Shown: one piece after another, positions 48,502-57,546 of the stretch
How positions within the stretch are numbered: position 1 is the stretch's first letter
Layout: every line of letters begins with the position of its first letter
DNA from: Marispirochaeta sp963667435
Lineage (GTDB): Bacteria > Spirochaetota > Spirochaetia > JC444 > Marispirochaetaceae
Direction of reading: 5' to 3'
Length of the DNA stretch: 64,000 nucleotides
Assembly (NCBI GenBank): GCA_963667435.1
Contig: OY763414.1
Location: forward strand, 1,798,001 to 1,862,000
Position numbers and translations under genes: made by a program
Notes under the pieces: generated by a model
Told to the model about the DNA's origin: nothing
Seen by the model: the letters and a program-made list of their open reading frames with translations, nothing else
Databases searched by the model: none

Positions 48502-48972
48502 CTACTTGTTTATCAGATTATATACGGTGGAAAGTAAATCATCCGAAGCATATTCAGATATTGTAACATCAGACGCCTGGACCCCTGCCTCAATAGATTC
48601 GATGAGTTTATCTTCGCTGTATGCAACTGTTACCAGCCCCATCCTGGCTAAACTACGGGCTGTATCTACCTGATGATTATTTCTATGTTCTCCATACCGC
48701 TTTTCTCTGGGGAGTACAATTATCGGTTTCTTGCGCACAACCGTATCAATAATTGTACCCATTCCCGCATGTGATACTATAAGCTCTGCCTGGAAAAAAT
48801 ATGATTCCATCTCCTCAGGACTGCAAAAATCGTAATACCTAATATGTTTCGGTATATATTTACCTTTTCCAACCTGAGCAACAACTTCAGTTCCATTCTT
48901 CGCAGCCCACTGGTCAACAGCCTCAACAAGGCGGTCAAACGGAAGCTGTTTTCCTACAGTAAGAAATATCAC
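48502..48972 (-). CDS. Alg13/PssE-like catalytic half of a split glycosyltransferase
   Basis: A 156-aa protein matching the C-terminal GT28 domain: it begins MIFLTVGKQLPFDRLVEAVD and carries ELIVSHAGMGTIIDTVVRKK with PIIVLPR directly after, the nucleotide-sugar binding site of Alg13/MurG-like enzymes, then HRNNHQVDTARSLARMG. Small proteins like this work with an Alg14-like membrane partner, which the preceding gene supplies. The start is a GTG overlapping that gene's stop (GTGA). Together they would add an early sugar to the lipid carrier. Confidence 0.9.
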   Translation of the reverse strand: MIFLTVGKQLPFDRLVEAVDQWAAKNGTEVVAQVGKGKYIPKHIRYYDFCSPEEMESYFFQAELIVSHAGMGTIIDTVVRKKPIIVLPREKRYGEHRNNHQVDTARSLARMGLVTVAYSEDKLIESIEAGVQASDVTISEYASDDLLSTVYNLINK

Positions 48973-49415
48973 AATACAGCACCTTTATATTTAACTCTAC
49001 CGGAAGCAATATTTGGCCACTGGGTAAGTACTTCATGGGCAATAACTTTTGCCAACCGTCCGGAAAGTGACAGTTTTTCCGAGTTGGCAATACTATCTAT
49101 CCAGATTGTTCTAGCACCAAATACACGTCCCCAGAAAACGCACAAAATTCCAGGAGCAGCACCCGTTGTTAAAATTACCTGCGGGCGAACTTTAGATACA
49201 ATTTTAAATGCATCCCAGAATGTTTTAAACAGTTTAAAAAAGTCGGAAAGATTGGAATCTGATATTCTATAAAATGTAGCGTCTCCAATAACTTTAGGAC
49301 GATTCTCCGAAACACTTACATAAACAACATCACTATCCCGGAAGGCAGGTCGCAAACGACACAACTGGACCCAGTGCCCTCCGCCTGAACTTATGGCCAA
49401 CAATTTTTTTTTCAT
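48969..49415 (-). CDS. Alg14/PssD-like membrane half of a split glycosyltransferase
   Basis: A 148-aa protein starting KKKLLAISSGGGHWVQLCRL; the SSGGGH motif followed by VRPQVILTTGAAPGILCVFWG (about residues 75-95) is typical of Alg14/PssD-like proteins, which recruit the catalytic Alg13-like subunit to the membrane. The next gene is that subunit, with a 4-base overlap. The family matches the PssD/PssE and EpsE/EpsF pairs of EPS clusters. Confidence 0.9.
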   Translation of the reverse strand: MKKKLLAISSGGGHWVQLCRLRPAFRDSDVVYVSVSENRPKVIGDATFYRISDSNLSDFFKLFKTFWDAFKIVSKVRPQVILTTGAAPGILCVFWGRVFGARTIWIDSIANSEKLSLSGRLAKVIAHEVLTQWPNIASGRVKYKGAVL

Positions 49416-49436
49416 ATTTAATCCTGTAGTAGGTTG

Positions 49437-50375
49437 TTAATAATCAGCTTCACCAGCAGGAACCCAGGTAGCTCTTCTTTGCCAGATCTCTTTCCAGGTA
49501 TTTTTTTTACCTGCCCGGTTAAGCTTGTTTACAATCCCTGAATATAAAGATCTGGTAAATACCCAGAATTTCAGCATAAAAACAGCATATGCAGCTTCAA
49601 ACCGTCCGAAATGCTTGCGATACAACTGAACCTTGGCCGTAAGCAGACGAACAGTTTTATCGGATAAAACAGGTTCTGAGGCCCCGCCATAATGCACAAT
49701 TGCTGCTGAAGGTACAATAATACATGGTCGACCAGCTTCTGCTGCACGCATTGAGAGATCCGCATCTTCCGCGTACATATGAAATCTCTCATCAAAGCCG
49801 CCTATCTCATCCCAGAAGCCACGCTCCAGAAGCATAAAGCACCCGGTAACAATACCTACTTTCATGGGAACACCCCAATCCCACCAGGCTAAAGACTCGG
49901 AATCAAAGAACCGAGAGCCACGAAATACTGACATTAAACCTGTTGCCCTGCAGAAAAGACTCCAGAGTGTTGCTTTTCCATACCCTGCAGTATGATTACG
50001 CGAACCATCCGCAAAGAAGGTGCTTCCACCATATACACCATATTTAACATTTTCCGAAGCAAAGGCAACCAGCCTATCGATTGCATGATCAAGAACTAAT
50101 GTATCTGGGTTCAATAACAAGATAAAACGACCAGAAGAAGCCTTAACCGCCAAATTATTTGCTCCAGCAAATCCGACATTTTTTTCGAGGCAAATCAATT
50201 TAACATCAGGAAAATTAGATGAAATGGCCTCGGCAGATCCATCTGCCGAGGCATTATCTATGACAATGATCTCAAAATCAATTATAGTCTGCTCATACAC
50301 AGACTCTATAGCAGCCAAGGTCAAATCCTTTGTGTTGTAACTAACAACAACAATGGATACATCAAAATTTTTCAA
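49437..50375 (-). CDS. Family 2 glycosyltransferase, rhamnosyltransferase-like (WbbL type)
   Basis: A 312-aa GT-A enzyme: FDVSIVVVSYNTKDLTLAAI at the start, VIDNASADGSAEAI near 36, RFILLLNPDT near 87 carrying the Asp of the metal site, GCFMLLERGFWDEIGGFDER near 180 and FHMYAEDADLSMRAAEAG near 203 with the catalytic-type Asp pair. This is the WbbL-like group that often transfers rhamnose early in repeat-unit assembly. The start is a TTG at 50375 with GGAG some nine bases upstream. It lies 21 bases before the Alg14-like gene. Confidence 0.88.
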   Translation of the reverse strand: MKNFDVSIVVVSYNTKDLTLAAIESVYEQTIIDFEIIVIDNASADGSAEAISSNFPDVKLICLEKNVGFAGANNLAVKASSGRFILLLNPDTLVLDHAIDRLVAFASENVKYGVYGGSTFFADGSRNHTAGYGKATLWSLFCRATGLMSVFRGSRFFDSESLAWWDWGVPMKVGIVTGCFMLLERGFWDEIGGFDERFHMYAEDADLSMRAAEAGRPCIIVPSAAIVHYGGASEPVLSDKTVRLLTAKVQLYRKHFGRFEAAYAVFMLKFWVFTRSLYSGIVNKLNRAGKKNTWKEIWQRRATWVPAGEADY

Positions 50376-50441
50376 AATAGAACATCTCCAAGCTGTTTTT
50401 ACACCTTAAGTAGTATTATCAAATTCTACATACAAATATAA

Positions 50442-52007
50442 TCAGTACTCATAGGCGCCTATATCAGGTAATGCATCTCTTTTTTCGCCTTCAACATCAT
50501 ACTTCGAAGACTCATAACCTGAAAAATAGCTACCTTTGTTTATAATATCTGCATCTGTATAGGAATTTTTTTTTAAATCAAAATCATTTCCATCAACATC
50601 AACAAAATAGTTATACATATTACTGTATGCATTAGCTCCAAATACAAAATTATTTTGCTTAGCAACTTCGATTCCACTCACAGTAACTGAATTAGCAGCA
50701 ATATTATTTGCAACAATTACATTCTCGCTTTTAGTTCCATCCTTATGAGCTGTAACCAAAATCCAAGGACTAGCAGAGTCCGTATCGTCTAGATCTATGA
50801 TGGTATTATTTAAGACCGCACCATTCCTTAGACCATAGAATGAAATACCATGATAATGGCTAACAACTATAACATTATTCTCGACAAGCCAGTTATCAAA
50901 AAAACCATCAAATAACCCCATTCCCTGCATAGCTGTACTAGAAAAATAGGAGGCACCTGTGTCTGCAATTATTGTATTTCCTATTAACATGACATCATGC
51001 CGGGAACCTGTACCTACTCCACCATCACTAACTGACCAACTCTGTAGCCCATCATAATGATTTTCATCATAATCAAAAACTCGACATGCATCAGATATAT
51101 GATTTTCTGCTATATATAGGAAATCACTTAATGCTCTTACACCATCAATTGTGAAATTTTTTATAGTGTTACCAACGTAATATGAATATTCACAACCGCC
51201 TAACGCAAGTCCGACTTCAATATTTTGAATATCGCAGTCAACAGCTTCAACGTTAACCACACCGCTGACAGAAATCCCAGACACCGCATTATCTCTCCAC
51301 TCAGTTCTTGTCCAACCCGACACTGGATTTGCAAAACCGATTAACGAACTACTGTTATCAGCTGTCATTAGGGTCAAGCCGTTTACTTTGATATCATGGG
51401 CATCACCAAAAGAAGTATTCTCTCTTAGATAAAGCAGAGGTCCATTTACATTGCTATTACTGTACCAAGACCCTGCTTCAGTCGCCTCATTACCATAAGC
51501 CTCTCTCAGGATTGTAATATCTTTCAAATATATATGACTGAAAGTCCCATATAAGTTAACCTGAGAAAGCACTGGTGTTGCATTGTTTGCAGCTTTTATC
51601 GTCAGCCAATCGTTGAAATTAAAAATCTGCGCATACAGATACCCATGATATCCACTTAGTAATACAAGAGTGTCACCGCCTTGTACAGGTGCACCTTCAT
51701 TATAAATTTTGGAAGCAGAATTACCATAATACTCGATTAATCCCTCCTCCATAACTTCCTGCAATGTACGCCAAGGGTTTGCAGCACTTCCTGTTCCGCC
51801 ATCTGCCTGCGATTTACCACTCGAGGGGTCAATATAGAAGGTATTTCCCGTTGAAACCGGTTCCTCAAACAAATAATCATCTACCCACCCTGTGTAGATG
51901 TCTTCATCCTGCAAAACAAGGTGTAAACCTGATTGTGCAATTGCAGGTACAGCCATTCCAATTAATATACAAAATACAATCGCAGCAATAGCAATGTTCT
52001 TATTCAT
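50442..52007 (-). CDS. Exported right-handed beta-helix protein (possible polysaccharide lyase or epimerase)
   Basis: A 521-aa protein with a clear signal peptide ending VPAIAQ (about residues 1-25) and a strong ribosome site (GGAGGGG). YIDPSSGKSQADGGTGSAAN near residue 57 followed by PWRTLQEVMEEG is the usual start of pectate-lyase-like beta-helix proteins, and Asn-rich repeats such as IGNTIIAD, ENNVIVV and LNNTIID follow. An ordered NHYDGLQSWS segment may be part of an active site. No DPH motif typical of alginate C5-epimerases was seen. In an EPS island it likely cleaves, modifies or guides the polymer in the periplasm or outside the cell. Confidence 0.78.
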   Translation of the reverse strand: MNKNIAIAAIVFCILIGMAVPAIAQSGLHLVLQDEDIYTGWVDDYLFEEPVSTGNTFYIDPSSGKSQADGGTGSAANPWRTLQEVMEEGLIEYYGNSASKIYNEGAPVQGGDTLVLLSGYHGYLYAQIFNFNDWLTIKAANNATPVLSQVNLYGTFSHIYLKDITILREAYGNEATEAGSWYSNSNVNGPLLYLRENTSFGDAHDIKVNGLTLMTADNSSSLIGFANPVSGWTRTEWRDNAVSGISVSGVVNVEAVDCDIQNIEVGLALGGCEYSYYVGNTIKNFTIDGVRALSDFLYIAENHISDACRVFDYDENHYDGLQSWSVSDGGVGTGSRHDVMLIGNTIIADTGASYFSSTAMQGMGLFDGFFDNWLVENNVIVVSHYHGISFYGLRNGAVLNNTIIDLDDTDSASPWILVTAHKDGTKSENVIVANNIAANSVTVSGIEVAKQNNFVFGANAYSNMYNYFVDVDGNDFDLKKNSYTDADIINKGSYFSGYESSKYDVEGEKRDALPDIGAYEY

Positions 52008-52180
52008 AAATCCCCTCCAAAAACTCCAGTAAAAAATGAGCCCATAAAAACAATTATTTTAATATTTAGCACACACATACCAAAAGTTCATGAAGAAAAA
52101 TCGATACAGAAAGATCCATACCGTCTATAAATTAGATTTTAGGCAACAAATGATACTGTAATTGCAGTACCTACACTGCA

Positions 52181-52858
52181 TTATTCCTTCTCGGATTTAC
52201 CTGATTTATCCTCTGCAATATCGATTCTCTCCAGATAGATAATAACCCCAATAGATGCAGAGTTTCCGAGTCCCGTACCAAGATAATAGTTAAGATTGGT
52301 GGTATCGCTCTTATTACCAGAAACAACCGAAGTATACGTTGCACGGCTTAAAGAACCGCCGATAGAGTATTCTGCAAAAAACGAGAGAAAGTCAAATATG
52401 TACAACTCTGTACCGAACAAAGCGGACAAACTACCGGTAATAACACTATCTGAAGTCCAGTTATCGGATGTTACTTCATCCTTATCCAGGCTATAACCAC
52501 CCTTAAGTTCAACCCCCCAATACGGTGAAACCTTTCCCTTAAAAAATGGTTTTTCATAGGTAAAACCGAGCTCTGACTCAAAAACATCATCTGCACTTTC
52601 GTAGCTTAGACGCAAAAGAGTACGCAAAGCATAATCCTCTGCCTTCAGTTTCAGCCCTACACCGGACTGATAACCGCTTATATCCAGAAGGATATTGCTG
52701 GTGTTAAATATTAAACCGGGAGTATAACGATTAAAAACCAGTTCGGAATTTTCTTCAATATCACTTTCAGCTGCCTTCTCTACTACATCCTGCTCCTGTG
52801 CATAAGCAGAGAAAATTCCTAATAAGAAGATACTAAAAAATAGAATAAGCCTTTTCAT
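52181..52858 (-). CDS. Exported outer-membrane-type protein
   Basis: With the ATG at 52858 (GAAGGA upstream; an ATG at 52882 adds eight residues before the signal) the product is 225 aa. It begins MKRLILFFSIFLLGIFSAYA, a signal peptide ending AYAQ. The rest alternates polar and hydrophobic residues with many aromatic ends, as in a small beta-barrel, and ends with a charged tail (DKSGKSEKE). No family is recognisable. It sits between the beta-helix protein and a lipoprotein, so it may be part of the EPS export route. Confidence 0.6.
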   Translation of the reverse strand: MKRLILFFSIFLLGIFSAYAQEQDVVEKAAESDIEENSELVFNRYTPGLIFNTSNILLDISGYQSGVGLKLKAEDYALRTLLRLSYESADDVFESELGFTYEKPFFKGKVSPYWGVELKGGYSLDKDEVTSDNWTSDSVITGSLSALFGTELYIFDFLSFFAEYSIGGSLSRATYTSVVSGNKSDTTNLNYYLGTGLGNSASIGVIIYLERIDIAEDKSGKSEKE

Positions 52859-52900
52859 AAAAATACTATCCTTCTCATACATTTTTCTTCAAAGATAAAG

Positions 52901-53332
52901 TCATGGGCTAACAGCTTTCAAATACCATCCGCCAACCGGTCTTGCATCAAAATCCAGAGATGAATGTACTTCCCCAATAGTTCCGTCATTCAACACCTCG
53001 GCAATGCCAAGCTCATACGAGCCAGAACCACCGAGCCTGCCTACGGATAAAAATGTTTTCTGTGTGAAACCATCAGTCTCTTGTATTAATTCCCACTCTT
53101 TTGAGAAGAGGGTTCGTGCATAGAGATTATAATGATTAACTGCGGAGGGAAGCTCCGGAATGGCAGGCTCTTCAGCTTCCCACGCAAGGGCAAAGGCATC
53201 CCGGCCAATAACAACCGGTGTTGCACCAATATCATCGTACAAGGAATCCAGAAAAAGGTCACAACCGAAAAATACCAGTATAAAGAAAGGCGTCAGAAAG
53301 AGAAAACTGTTAATTCTTCGAATCTTATGCAT
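52901..53332 (-). CDS. Small lipoprotein with fibronectin-like region
   Basis: A 143-aa protein with basic N-terminus (KIRR), a hydrophobic stretch and a lipobox FFGC at about residues 21-24, then LFLDSLYDD. The mature part (VIGRDAFALAWEAEEPAIPE, NHYNLYARTLFSKEWELI, SYELGIAEV) looks like one beta-sandwich domain of fibronectin type III style. Function unknown. It ends 43 bases before the next exported protein. A 294-base region upstream (53333-53626) holds no gene I can support. Confidence 0.6.
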   Translation of the reverse strand: MHKIRRINSFLFLTPFFILVFFGCDLFLDSLYDDIGATPVVIGRDAFALAWEAEEPAIPELPSAVNHYNLYARTLFSKEWELIQETDGFTQKTFLSVGRLGGSGSYELGIAEVLNDGTIGEVHSSLDFDARPVGGWYLKAVSP

Positions 53333-53626
53333 TATATCTGACTTATCCTGTTAACTTTCCTAAATATAACTCAGTTCTTACAAGGAATCATTTTCAAAAT
53401 GAGAATCTGCTGCTAACCCGGGCATCTTTACCTGAAACAAGATTTTACTCAAGGCTCCAAGGCAAAAAAAATCTGACTTACACCGGATGCCGCCGAAACA
53501 AGCTATCCATGCATTATGTTATATGCGACAGCATCAGCTGATAGAGCAACATCCTTGAGAAAAGAGTTACAAACTGTCGCCTGAAATTACTAATAAACTG
53601 GGGTTACATGAACACTAAAAACTTGT

Positions 53627-54319
53627 TCAATCCAGGTTAAACACCATACCACTTCTAACCATGAGGGAGAATTCTCCATCCTGATTCACCGTAGGACTTC
53701 CTTCTACATAATAGGTGGAACCGTCTCCGGTTATTATTCCGACCGAGGCAACACCTCCCCAGGAAAATGCAGTTTCCCGAGATGGAGTATATTCCTGGTT
53801 GTCCGACGTTTCCTGAGTAACATATCTGATTGCGTAGTTATAGCTTCTGAACTGACCGACAAGGCCCACGCGAAAGAGACTAACATTGGCCAGTACGAGC
53901 TCCCGGGTTAGCTCCCCGAAGAGGGTATAACCCTGCCCCTCTTTCTGCAGGCTGTTGGTATCATAATAATCACTTGCTATATATGAATATCCGTAGGTTC
54001 CACCCATCGTAAAGGAAACAGGACTTGAATCCCCCTGCTTTAATACCATTACCCCATAACGAATTCCGATATTGGTTTCCTGAGAATCTTCAGATGCCAC
54101 TTCTCCGTTTACCACGGAAAAGTCGGCACCGATATCCATTACACCGCCGATGGACATGCCGACTCTGCCGCCCATGCCTCCGACAACCTGCTCAGAAGTA
54201 ACCGAGGCCTGAAGGTCAAACAGCACACCATTACGCCCGTGCTCAATATAACTGCTTTGCGCAAAGAGAGCCGGAGCAAGCAGAAGAACCAGAACCATTG
54301 CCGTCAACGCTTTTTTCAT
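53627..54319 (-). CDS. Exported beta-barrel-like protein
   Basis: A 230-aa protein with a clear signal peptide (MKKALTAMVLVLLLAPALFA, then QSSYIEHG). The mature sequence shows alternating strands such as MSIGGVMDIGADFSVVN, GIRYGVMVLK and VSFTMGGTYGYSYIA and ends MVRSGMVFNLD with a hydrophobic-aromatic pattern close to the C-terminus, which fits an outer-membrane barrel. No named family recognised. It is just downstream of the initiating sugar transferase, so co-expression with EPS genes is likely. Confidence 0.6.
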   Translation of the reverse strand: MKKALTAMVLVLLLAPALFAQSSYIEHGRNGVLFDLQASVTSEQVVGGMGGRVGMSIGGVMDIGADFSVVNGEVASEDSQETNIGIRYGVMVLKQGDSSPVSFTMGGTYGYSYIASDYYDTNSLQKEGQGYTLFGELTRELVLANVSLFRVGLVGQFRSYNYAIRYVTQETSDNQEYTPSRETAFSWGGVASVGIITGDGSTYYVEGSPTVNQDGEFSLMVRSGMVFNLD

Positions 54320-54355
54320 CTGAACTTAATTCCTTATCTTTCCCCAGGCAGCAAA

Positions 54356-55501
54356 TCAGGTGTACGCCTGCTTGCCCCTGGAGAGCCTGTTCCCTACCTT
54401 CTCAAAAACCATACCAAAGATAGCAGGGAAGGTCATTATGATAATTCTTAAATCGAAAAGGAAGGACATCTTTCTTGAGTAGAGAATATCCAGGGAAATC
54501 ATCTCCCTGAAAGAGAGCTTGTTCTTACCACTTACCTGCCACAGCCCGGTCATACCCGGAACAATGTCAAAGCGGTGAGTGTGCCAGCGCAGATACTCTT
54601 CCGCCTCATAGGGAATACAGGGCCGGGGACCAACCAGACTCATATCGCCTTTCAGTACATTTATAAGCTGGGGAAGTTCATCGATGCAGGTTTTCCGCAG
54701 CATCTTACCTCCGGGAATAATCCTGGGATCGCCTTCATCCAGCTTAAGCATGGGAACATCACTCTTGTTAATAAACTCCGTTGCATGATTTGAATGAAAG
54801 GTTTCGTTATTATCCGCATGCATGGACCGGAACTTGAAAAAGGTAAAGCATTTCCCGTTCATACCCACCCGCTTCTGGGTGTAAAAGACCGACCCCGGCG
54901 ATACTCTCTTTATATGCAGTGCCACAAGGGCAAACAGCGGAGAAAGTATTACCAACCCGAAAATCGAACCTGCAATATCAAGAACCCGTTTCCAGACCGG
55001 CATCCCCTTGCTGAAACGGTGAAGAAGGTGCTTCTCTACATGCAGCTTATCCTTCTGATAAATCTTTTCATCGCAGGCAGCGGTTTCTTCATTGCAACTT
55101 GAAACATCGGGATAGCGCACAATATTACTTACATACTGGGGACGGGTTCCATTCGGATGTTCCACTTCTACCAGAGCGCGTATTTTCTTTTCAAAGAGTT
55201 CTGCACTCTCGTAGTCTGTAGATGTCAGAATTGCACAAACTGTTTTCTCATCATACCAGCCAAGATGATCAATAAGGCGGGTCCCTTTCTTGAGTATCGC
55301 GGTCAAACGCTGAAGCGCGACAAGTCCGCCTTCACAGCGGAAAAGAACAAGGCAGAAAATGCCGCCTTCCCTGTCCGCACGGCTGCGTTCATACTGTAAA
55401 ATTCCCTTTACTGTCTGGGCCGAATAAATCCCGAACTTTCCGTCTTTACCCTGACCTCCAAGAAATGAAGGTGTCCAGACTGCTTTAACTTTTCTTCTCA
55501 T
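54356..55501 (-). CDS. Initiating sugar-phosphate transferase with N-terminal GGDEF-like domain
   Basis: A 381-aa protein of two parts. Residues 168-381 are a bacterial sugar transferase (WcaJ C-terminal / PglC type): VWKRVLDIAGSIFGLVILSP, FYTQKRVGMNGKCFTFFKFR, DELPQLINVLKGDMSLVGPR and PGMTGLWQVSGK, the block that puts a sugar-1-phosphate on undecaprenyl phosphate to begin repeat-unit synthesis. Residues about 30-125 resemble a GGDEF domain (RLIDHLGWYDEKTVCAILTS), but the signature is GWYDE, so diguanylate cyclase activity is unlikely; it could bind or sense. It ends close to two exported proteins and begins 36 bases after a PilZ gene, which also points to c-di-GMP control. Confidence 0.85.
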   Translation of the reverse strand: MRRKVKAVWTPSFLGGQGKDGKFGIYSAQTVKGILQYERSRADREGGIFCLVLFRCEGGLVALQRLTAILKKGTRLIDHLGWYDEKTVCAILTSTDYESAELFEKKIRALVEVEHPNGTRPQYVSNIVRYPDVSSCNEETAACDEKIYQKDKLHVEKHLLHRFSKGMPVWKRVLDIAGSIFGLVILSPLFALVALHIKRVSPGSVFYTQKRVGMNGKCFTFFKFRSMHADNNETFHSNHATEFINKSDVPMLKLDEGDPRIIPGGKMLRKTCIDELPQLINVLKGDMSLVGPRPCIPYEAEEYLRWHTHRFDIVPGMTGLWQVSGKNKLSFREMISLDILYSRKMSFLFDLRIIIMTFPAIFGMVFEKVGNRLSRGKQAYT

Positions 55502-55537
55502 AATTCCTTACTCCGTAAAAATACCTGCCAACCGGTG

Positions 55538-55885
55538 TTAATCGCTACAGCTGTTACTGCCGCCGTCGTGGGGCAGTATCTGGTAGCGCTTATCAAAACT
55601 AATACCTATTCCGTCTTTGGCGTGTCGAACCACCTGGCCGCTTACTTCCACCTTGACGGTTTCATCCAGTTCAAAAAATTCCTTGAGCTTGTTTATTGAT
55701 AAATACAGCTCAACATGGACTTTCTGTCCGATTTCGAGAGGGTTATCCATGGCAATAAAGGTGCCCCGGGAGGAGACATCTTTGGTGTAGGTCTGGAAGA
55801 TAACATTTTCAGCAGCTTGATCAAGTACTGCAATCTTTGCAGGAACCGACATGCTATAACGCTCAATACACCTTTTTTCGTCCAT
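55538..55885 (-). CDS. PilZ-domain c-di-GMP-binding protein
   Basis: A 115-aa single-domain protein with both halves of the c-di-GMP site: an RxxxR motif at Arg5-Arg9 and DVSSRG at residues 36-41 (the D/NxSxxG motif). VSGQVVRHAKDGIGISFDKR near residue 80 completes the PilZ fold. PilZ proteins change partner activity when c-di-GMP is bound. The following gene is an initiating glycosyltransferase with a GGDEF-like domain, and the preceding one is a LuxR-type regulator, so it is a good candidate for EPS control. Confidence 0.9.
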   Translation of the reverse strand: MDEKRCIERYSMSVPAKIAVLDQAAENVIFQTYTKDVSSRGTFIAMDNPLEIGQKVHVELYLSINKLKEFFELDETVKVEVSGQVVRHAKDGIGISFDKRYQILPHDGGSNSCSD

Positions 55886-56037
55886 ATCCTTTTCCTATTT
55901 ATCTTAATGGTATAATGCACAATATATAGTGCTATGCAAATAATACGGGAACATGATTTTTCGCTTTTAACAAAGTATTAGTTTTGTACCGACAAAGGAC
56001 TAGCCGCGTTTACTGAATCAACACTTTCTTCCTAATA

Positions 56038-56709
56038 CTACAGGTGCCGAGCAGCCCAGAGAGCAGCCTGAAGCCTGTTGGAAACGTCTATTTTTTTGAA
56101 AATATTATACATATGCGTTTTAACAGTGTTAAGACTTATACACAGGCGATCGCTTATATCCTCATTACTTACACCAACACTTACCAGAGAGAGAATCTGC
56201 TGCTCCCGCTGGGTAAGCTCTACAGCGTTTTTCTCCGGCTCCGGCAGCTTGTCTCCGGCGGAGTTCATAACATAATCCAACAGAATCTGCCGGCTTATCC
56301 ATATTTCTCCGGCAAAAATGGATTGAATCCCTTTAAGAAAGATATCCATCTTGTCATGCACATAGAAAAAACCCCGAACCTTGCGGGAAAGGGCCCTTAT
56401 TTCATCTTCCGAGTAGGCTGCAAGGTTGTAAAATGCCACTTTATTATCATTTACCAGGGGATTGGACATACAATACTGGGTAGCTGAATCAATATCCCTG
56501 TCTGTACAATCCAGTAGAAACAGGAAATTATACGCCGAGGCATCTCTGCTTTCGGCGTTGAAATTGTAATGCTCGGGAAACATATGCAGGGGATGGGCAT
56601 AAATGGAACAGGGGATGCCAACCTCTTTCTCTATGGAATAGACCAGAGATTGATTTCCAAGGTTGTCTGCACTTAAAAAAACTATTTTTTTATTTCTTAA
56701 ATCTTCCAT
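56038..56709 (-). CDS. LuxR/CsgD-type transcription regulator
   Basis: A 223-aa protein with a C-terminal LuxR helix-turn-helix, residues about 163-220: LTQREQQILSLVSVGVSNED then ISDRLCISLNTVKTHMYNIF. The N-terminal 140 residues do not show the phosphate-accepting Asp region of a normal response regulator and rather resemble the CsgD-like receiver fold. CsgD-type proteins switch biofilm matrix genes. It is the first gene of the minus-strand EPS island, 152 bases ahead of the PilZ gene, and divergent from the exported protein at 56937, whose promoter must lie in 56710-56936. Confidence 0.82.
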   Translation of the reverse strand: MEDLRNKKIVFLSADNLGNQSLVYSIEKEVGIPCSIYAHPLHMFPEHYNFNAESRDASAYNFLFLLDCTDRDIDSATQYCMSNPLVNDNKVAFYNLAAYSEDEIRALSRKVRGFFYVHDKMDIFLKGIQSIFAGEIWISRQILLDYVMNSAGDKLPEPEKNAVELTQREQQILSLVSVGVSNEDISDRLCISLNTVKTHMYNIFKKIDVSNRLQAALWAARHL

Positions 56710-56936
56710 TGCTGCCTGTACCTGAACTAAGCTTAAAGCATTATATTATGACTAATGAAAAAGTGCTACCCTAATTGGATTATTAATTGCCCGAAACACC
56801 GGTATTTACCGCGTGTTGGATCGATAAAAGACTCCGCTTTCACACTTTCCCTGTATTTGCTTCACATCTCCTTCATATATCGGCGCTAATCTCTATTACA
56901 GATACAGAAAAACAACCACCAGATATGGAGGATGGT

Positions 56937-57419
56937 ATGAAACGATTTACAGTTGTTCTTTTAATTACCCTAATAACCGCAGCCGCGGTTTTCGCGAACG
57001 GCGCACAGGAAAGCCAGTCATCACAACAGCCCACACAGCCGGGACCCGGTTTTGGACGGAACCAGGCGCCACCCCCTCCCGCAGAAGCTGAAACTGTAAC
57101 ACTTACAGGCACAGTCAAGGTATCTGTGTTCCCTCCCGTGCTTGTAGCCGACGGAGTTGAGTACAAAATCATGGTTCCCCCCTGGGCTGCGGCGGATATC
57201 AGCATCAAAGACGGTCAGGAAATTACCCTGGAGGGCTTTCTCAATGACGATTGCTTCGGTCGATACAGCGCTGAAACCGATGAGGATAATATTCTAATGG
57301 TGACCAAGGCGATTATTGACGGCCAGGAATACGAGATAGACATGCCCGGCCCCGGCGGTTTTGATCATCATGGCAGAGGCGGAATGAGACCCGGCAGCTA
57401 CGGACGCGGTCGCTGGTAA
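56937..57419 (+). CDS. Small exported Gly/Pro-rich protein
   Basis: I choose the ATG at 56937 because GGAGG lies five bases upstream and a signal peptide (MKRFTVVLLITLITAAAVFA, then NGAQES) begins there; an upstream in-frame ATG at 56787 would add 50 unlikely residues. The product is 160 aa. A low-complexity Pro/Gln/Gly segment leads to a small domain (TVTLTGTVKVSVFPPVLVAD, ITLEGFLNDDC, VTKAIIDGQEYEID) that may be OB-like, then a Gly/His/Arg-rich tail (FDHHGRGGMRPG) which could bind metal. Family unknown. A strong terminator follows, so it is a single-gene unit. Confidence 0.72.
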   Translation: MKRFTVVLLITLITAAAVFANGAQESQSSQQPTQPGPGFGRNQAPPPPAEAETVTLTGTVKVSVFPPVLVADGVEYKIMVPPWAAADISIKDGQEITLEGFLNDDCFGRYSAETDEDNILMVTKAIIDGQEYEIDMPGPGGFDHHGRGGMRPGSYGRGRW

Positions 57420-57455
57420 GCTATACACGCTTTAGATTTGTCACTCCATTGTGCT

Positions 57456-57486
57456 GCGGCCCTCTCTCCGGAGGGCCGCTTTTTTT
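57456..57486 (+). terminator. Rho-independent terminator after the small exported protein gene
   Basis: GCGGCCCT and AGGGCCGC form an 8-bp GC-rich stem around an 8-base loop, followed at once by seven T (57480-57486). It starts 37 bases after the stop at 57419 and is the clearest intrinsic terminator in the window. Confidence 0.93.
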
Positions 57487-57546
57487 GCAGAATTTTACCG
57501 GGGCGCTTTTGCTCTTTACCCGCAGGTGGACTACACTTAGGTTCAG

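Noticed and set aside
54356..54860. Active diguanylate cyclase in the sugar transferase protein
   Set aside because: The GGDEF-like signature reads GWYDE and is at the N-terminus rather than here; the C-terminal part is the sugar transferase. Catalysis of c-di-GMP formation is not supported.
36162..56709. Complete O-antigen locus with nucleotide-sugar synthesis genes
   Set aside because: No rmlABCD, ugd or gmd-type genes could be found in the window, so precursors must be made elsewhere.
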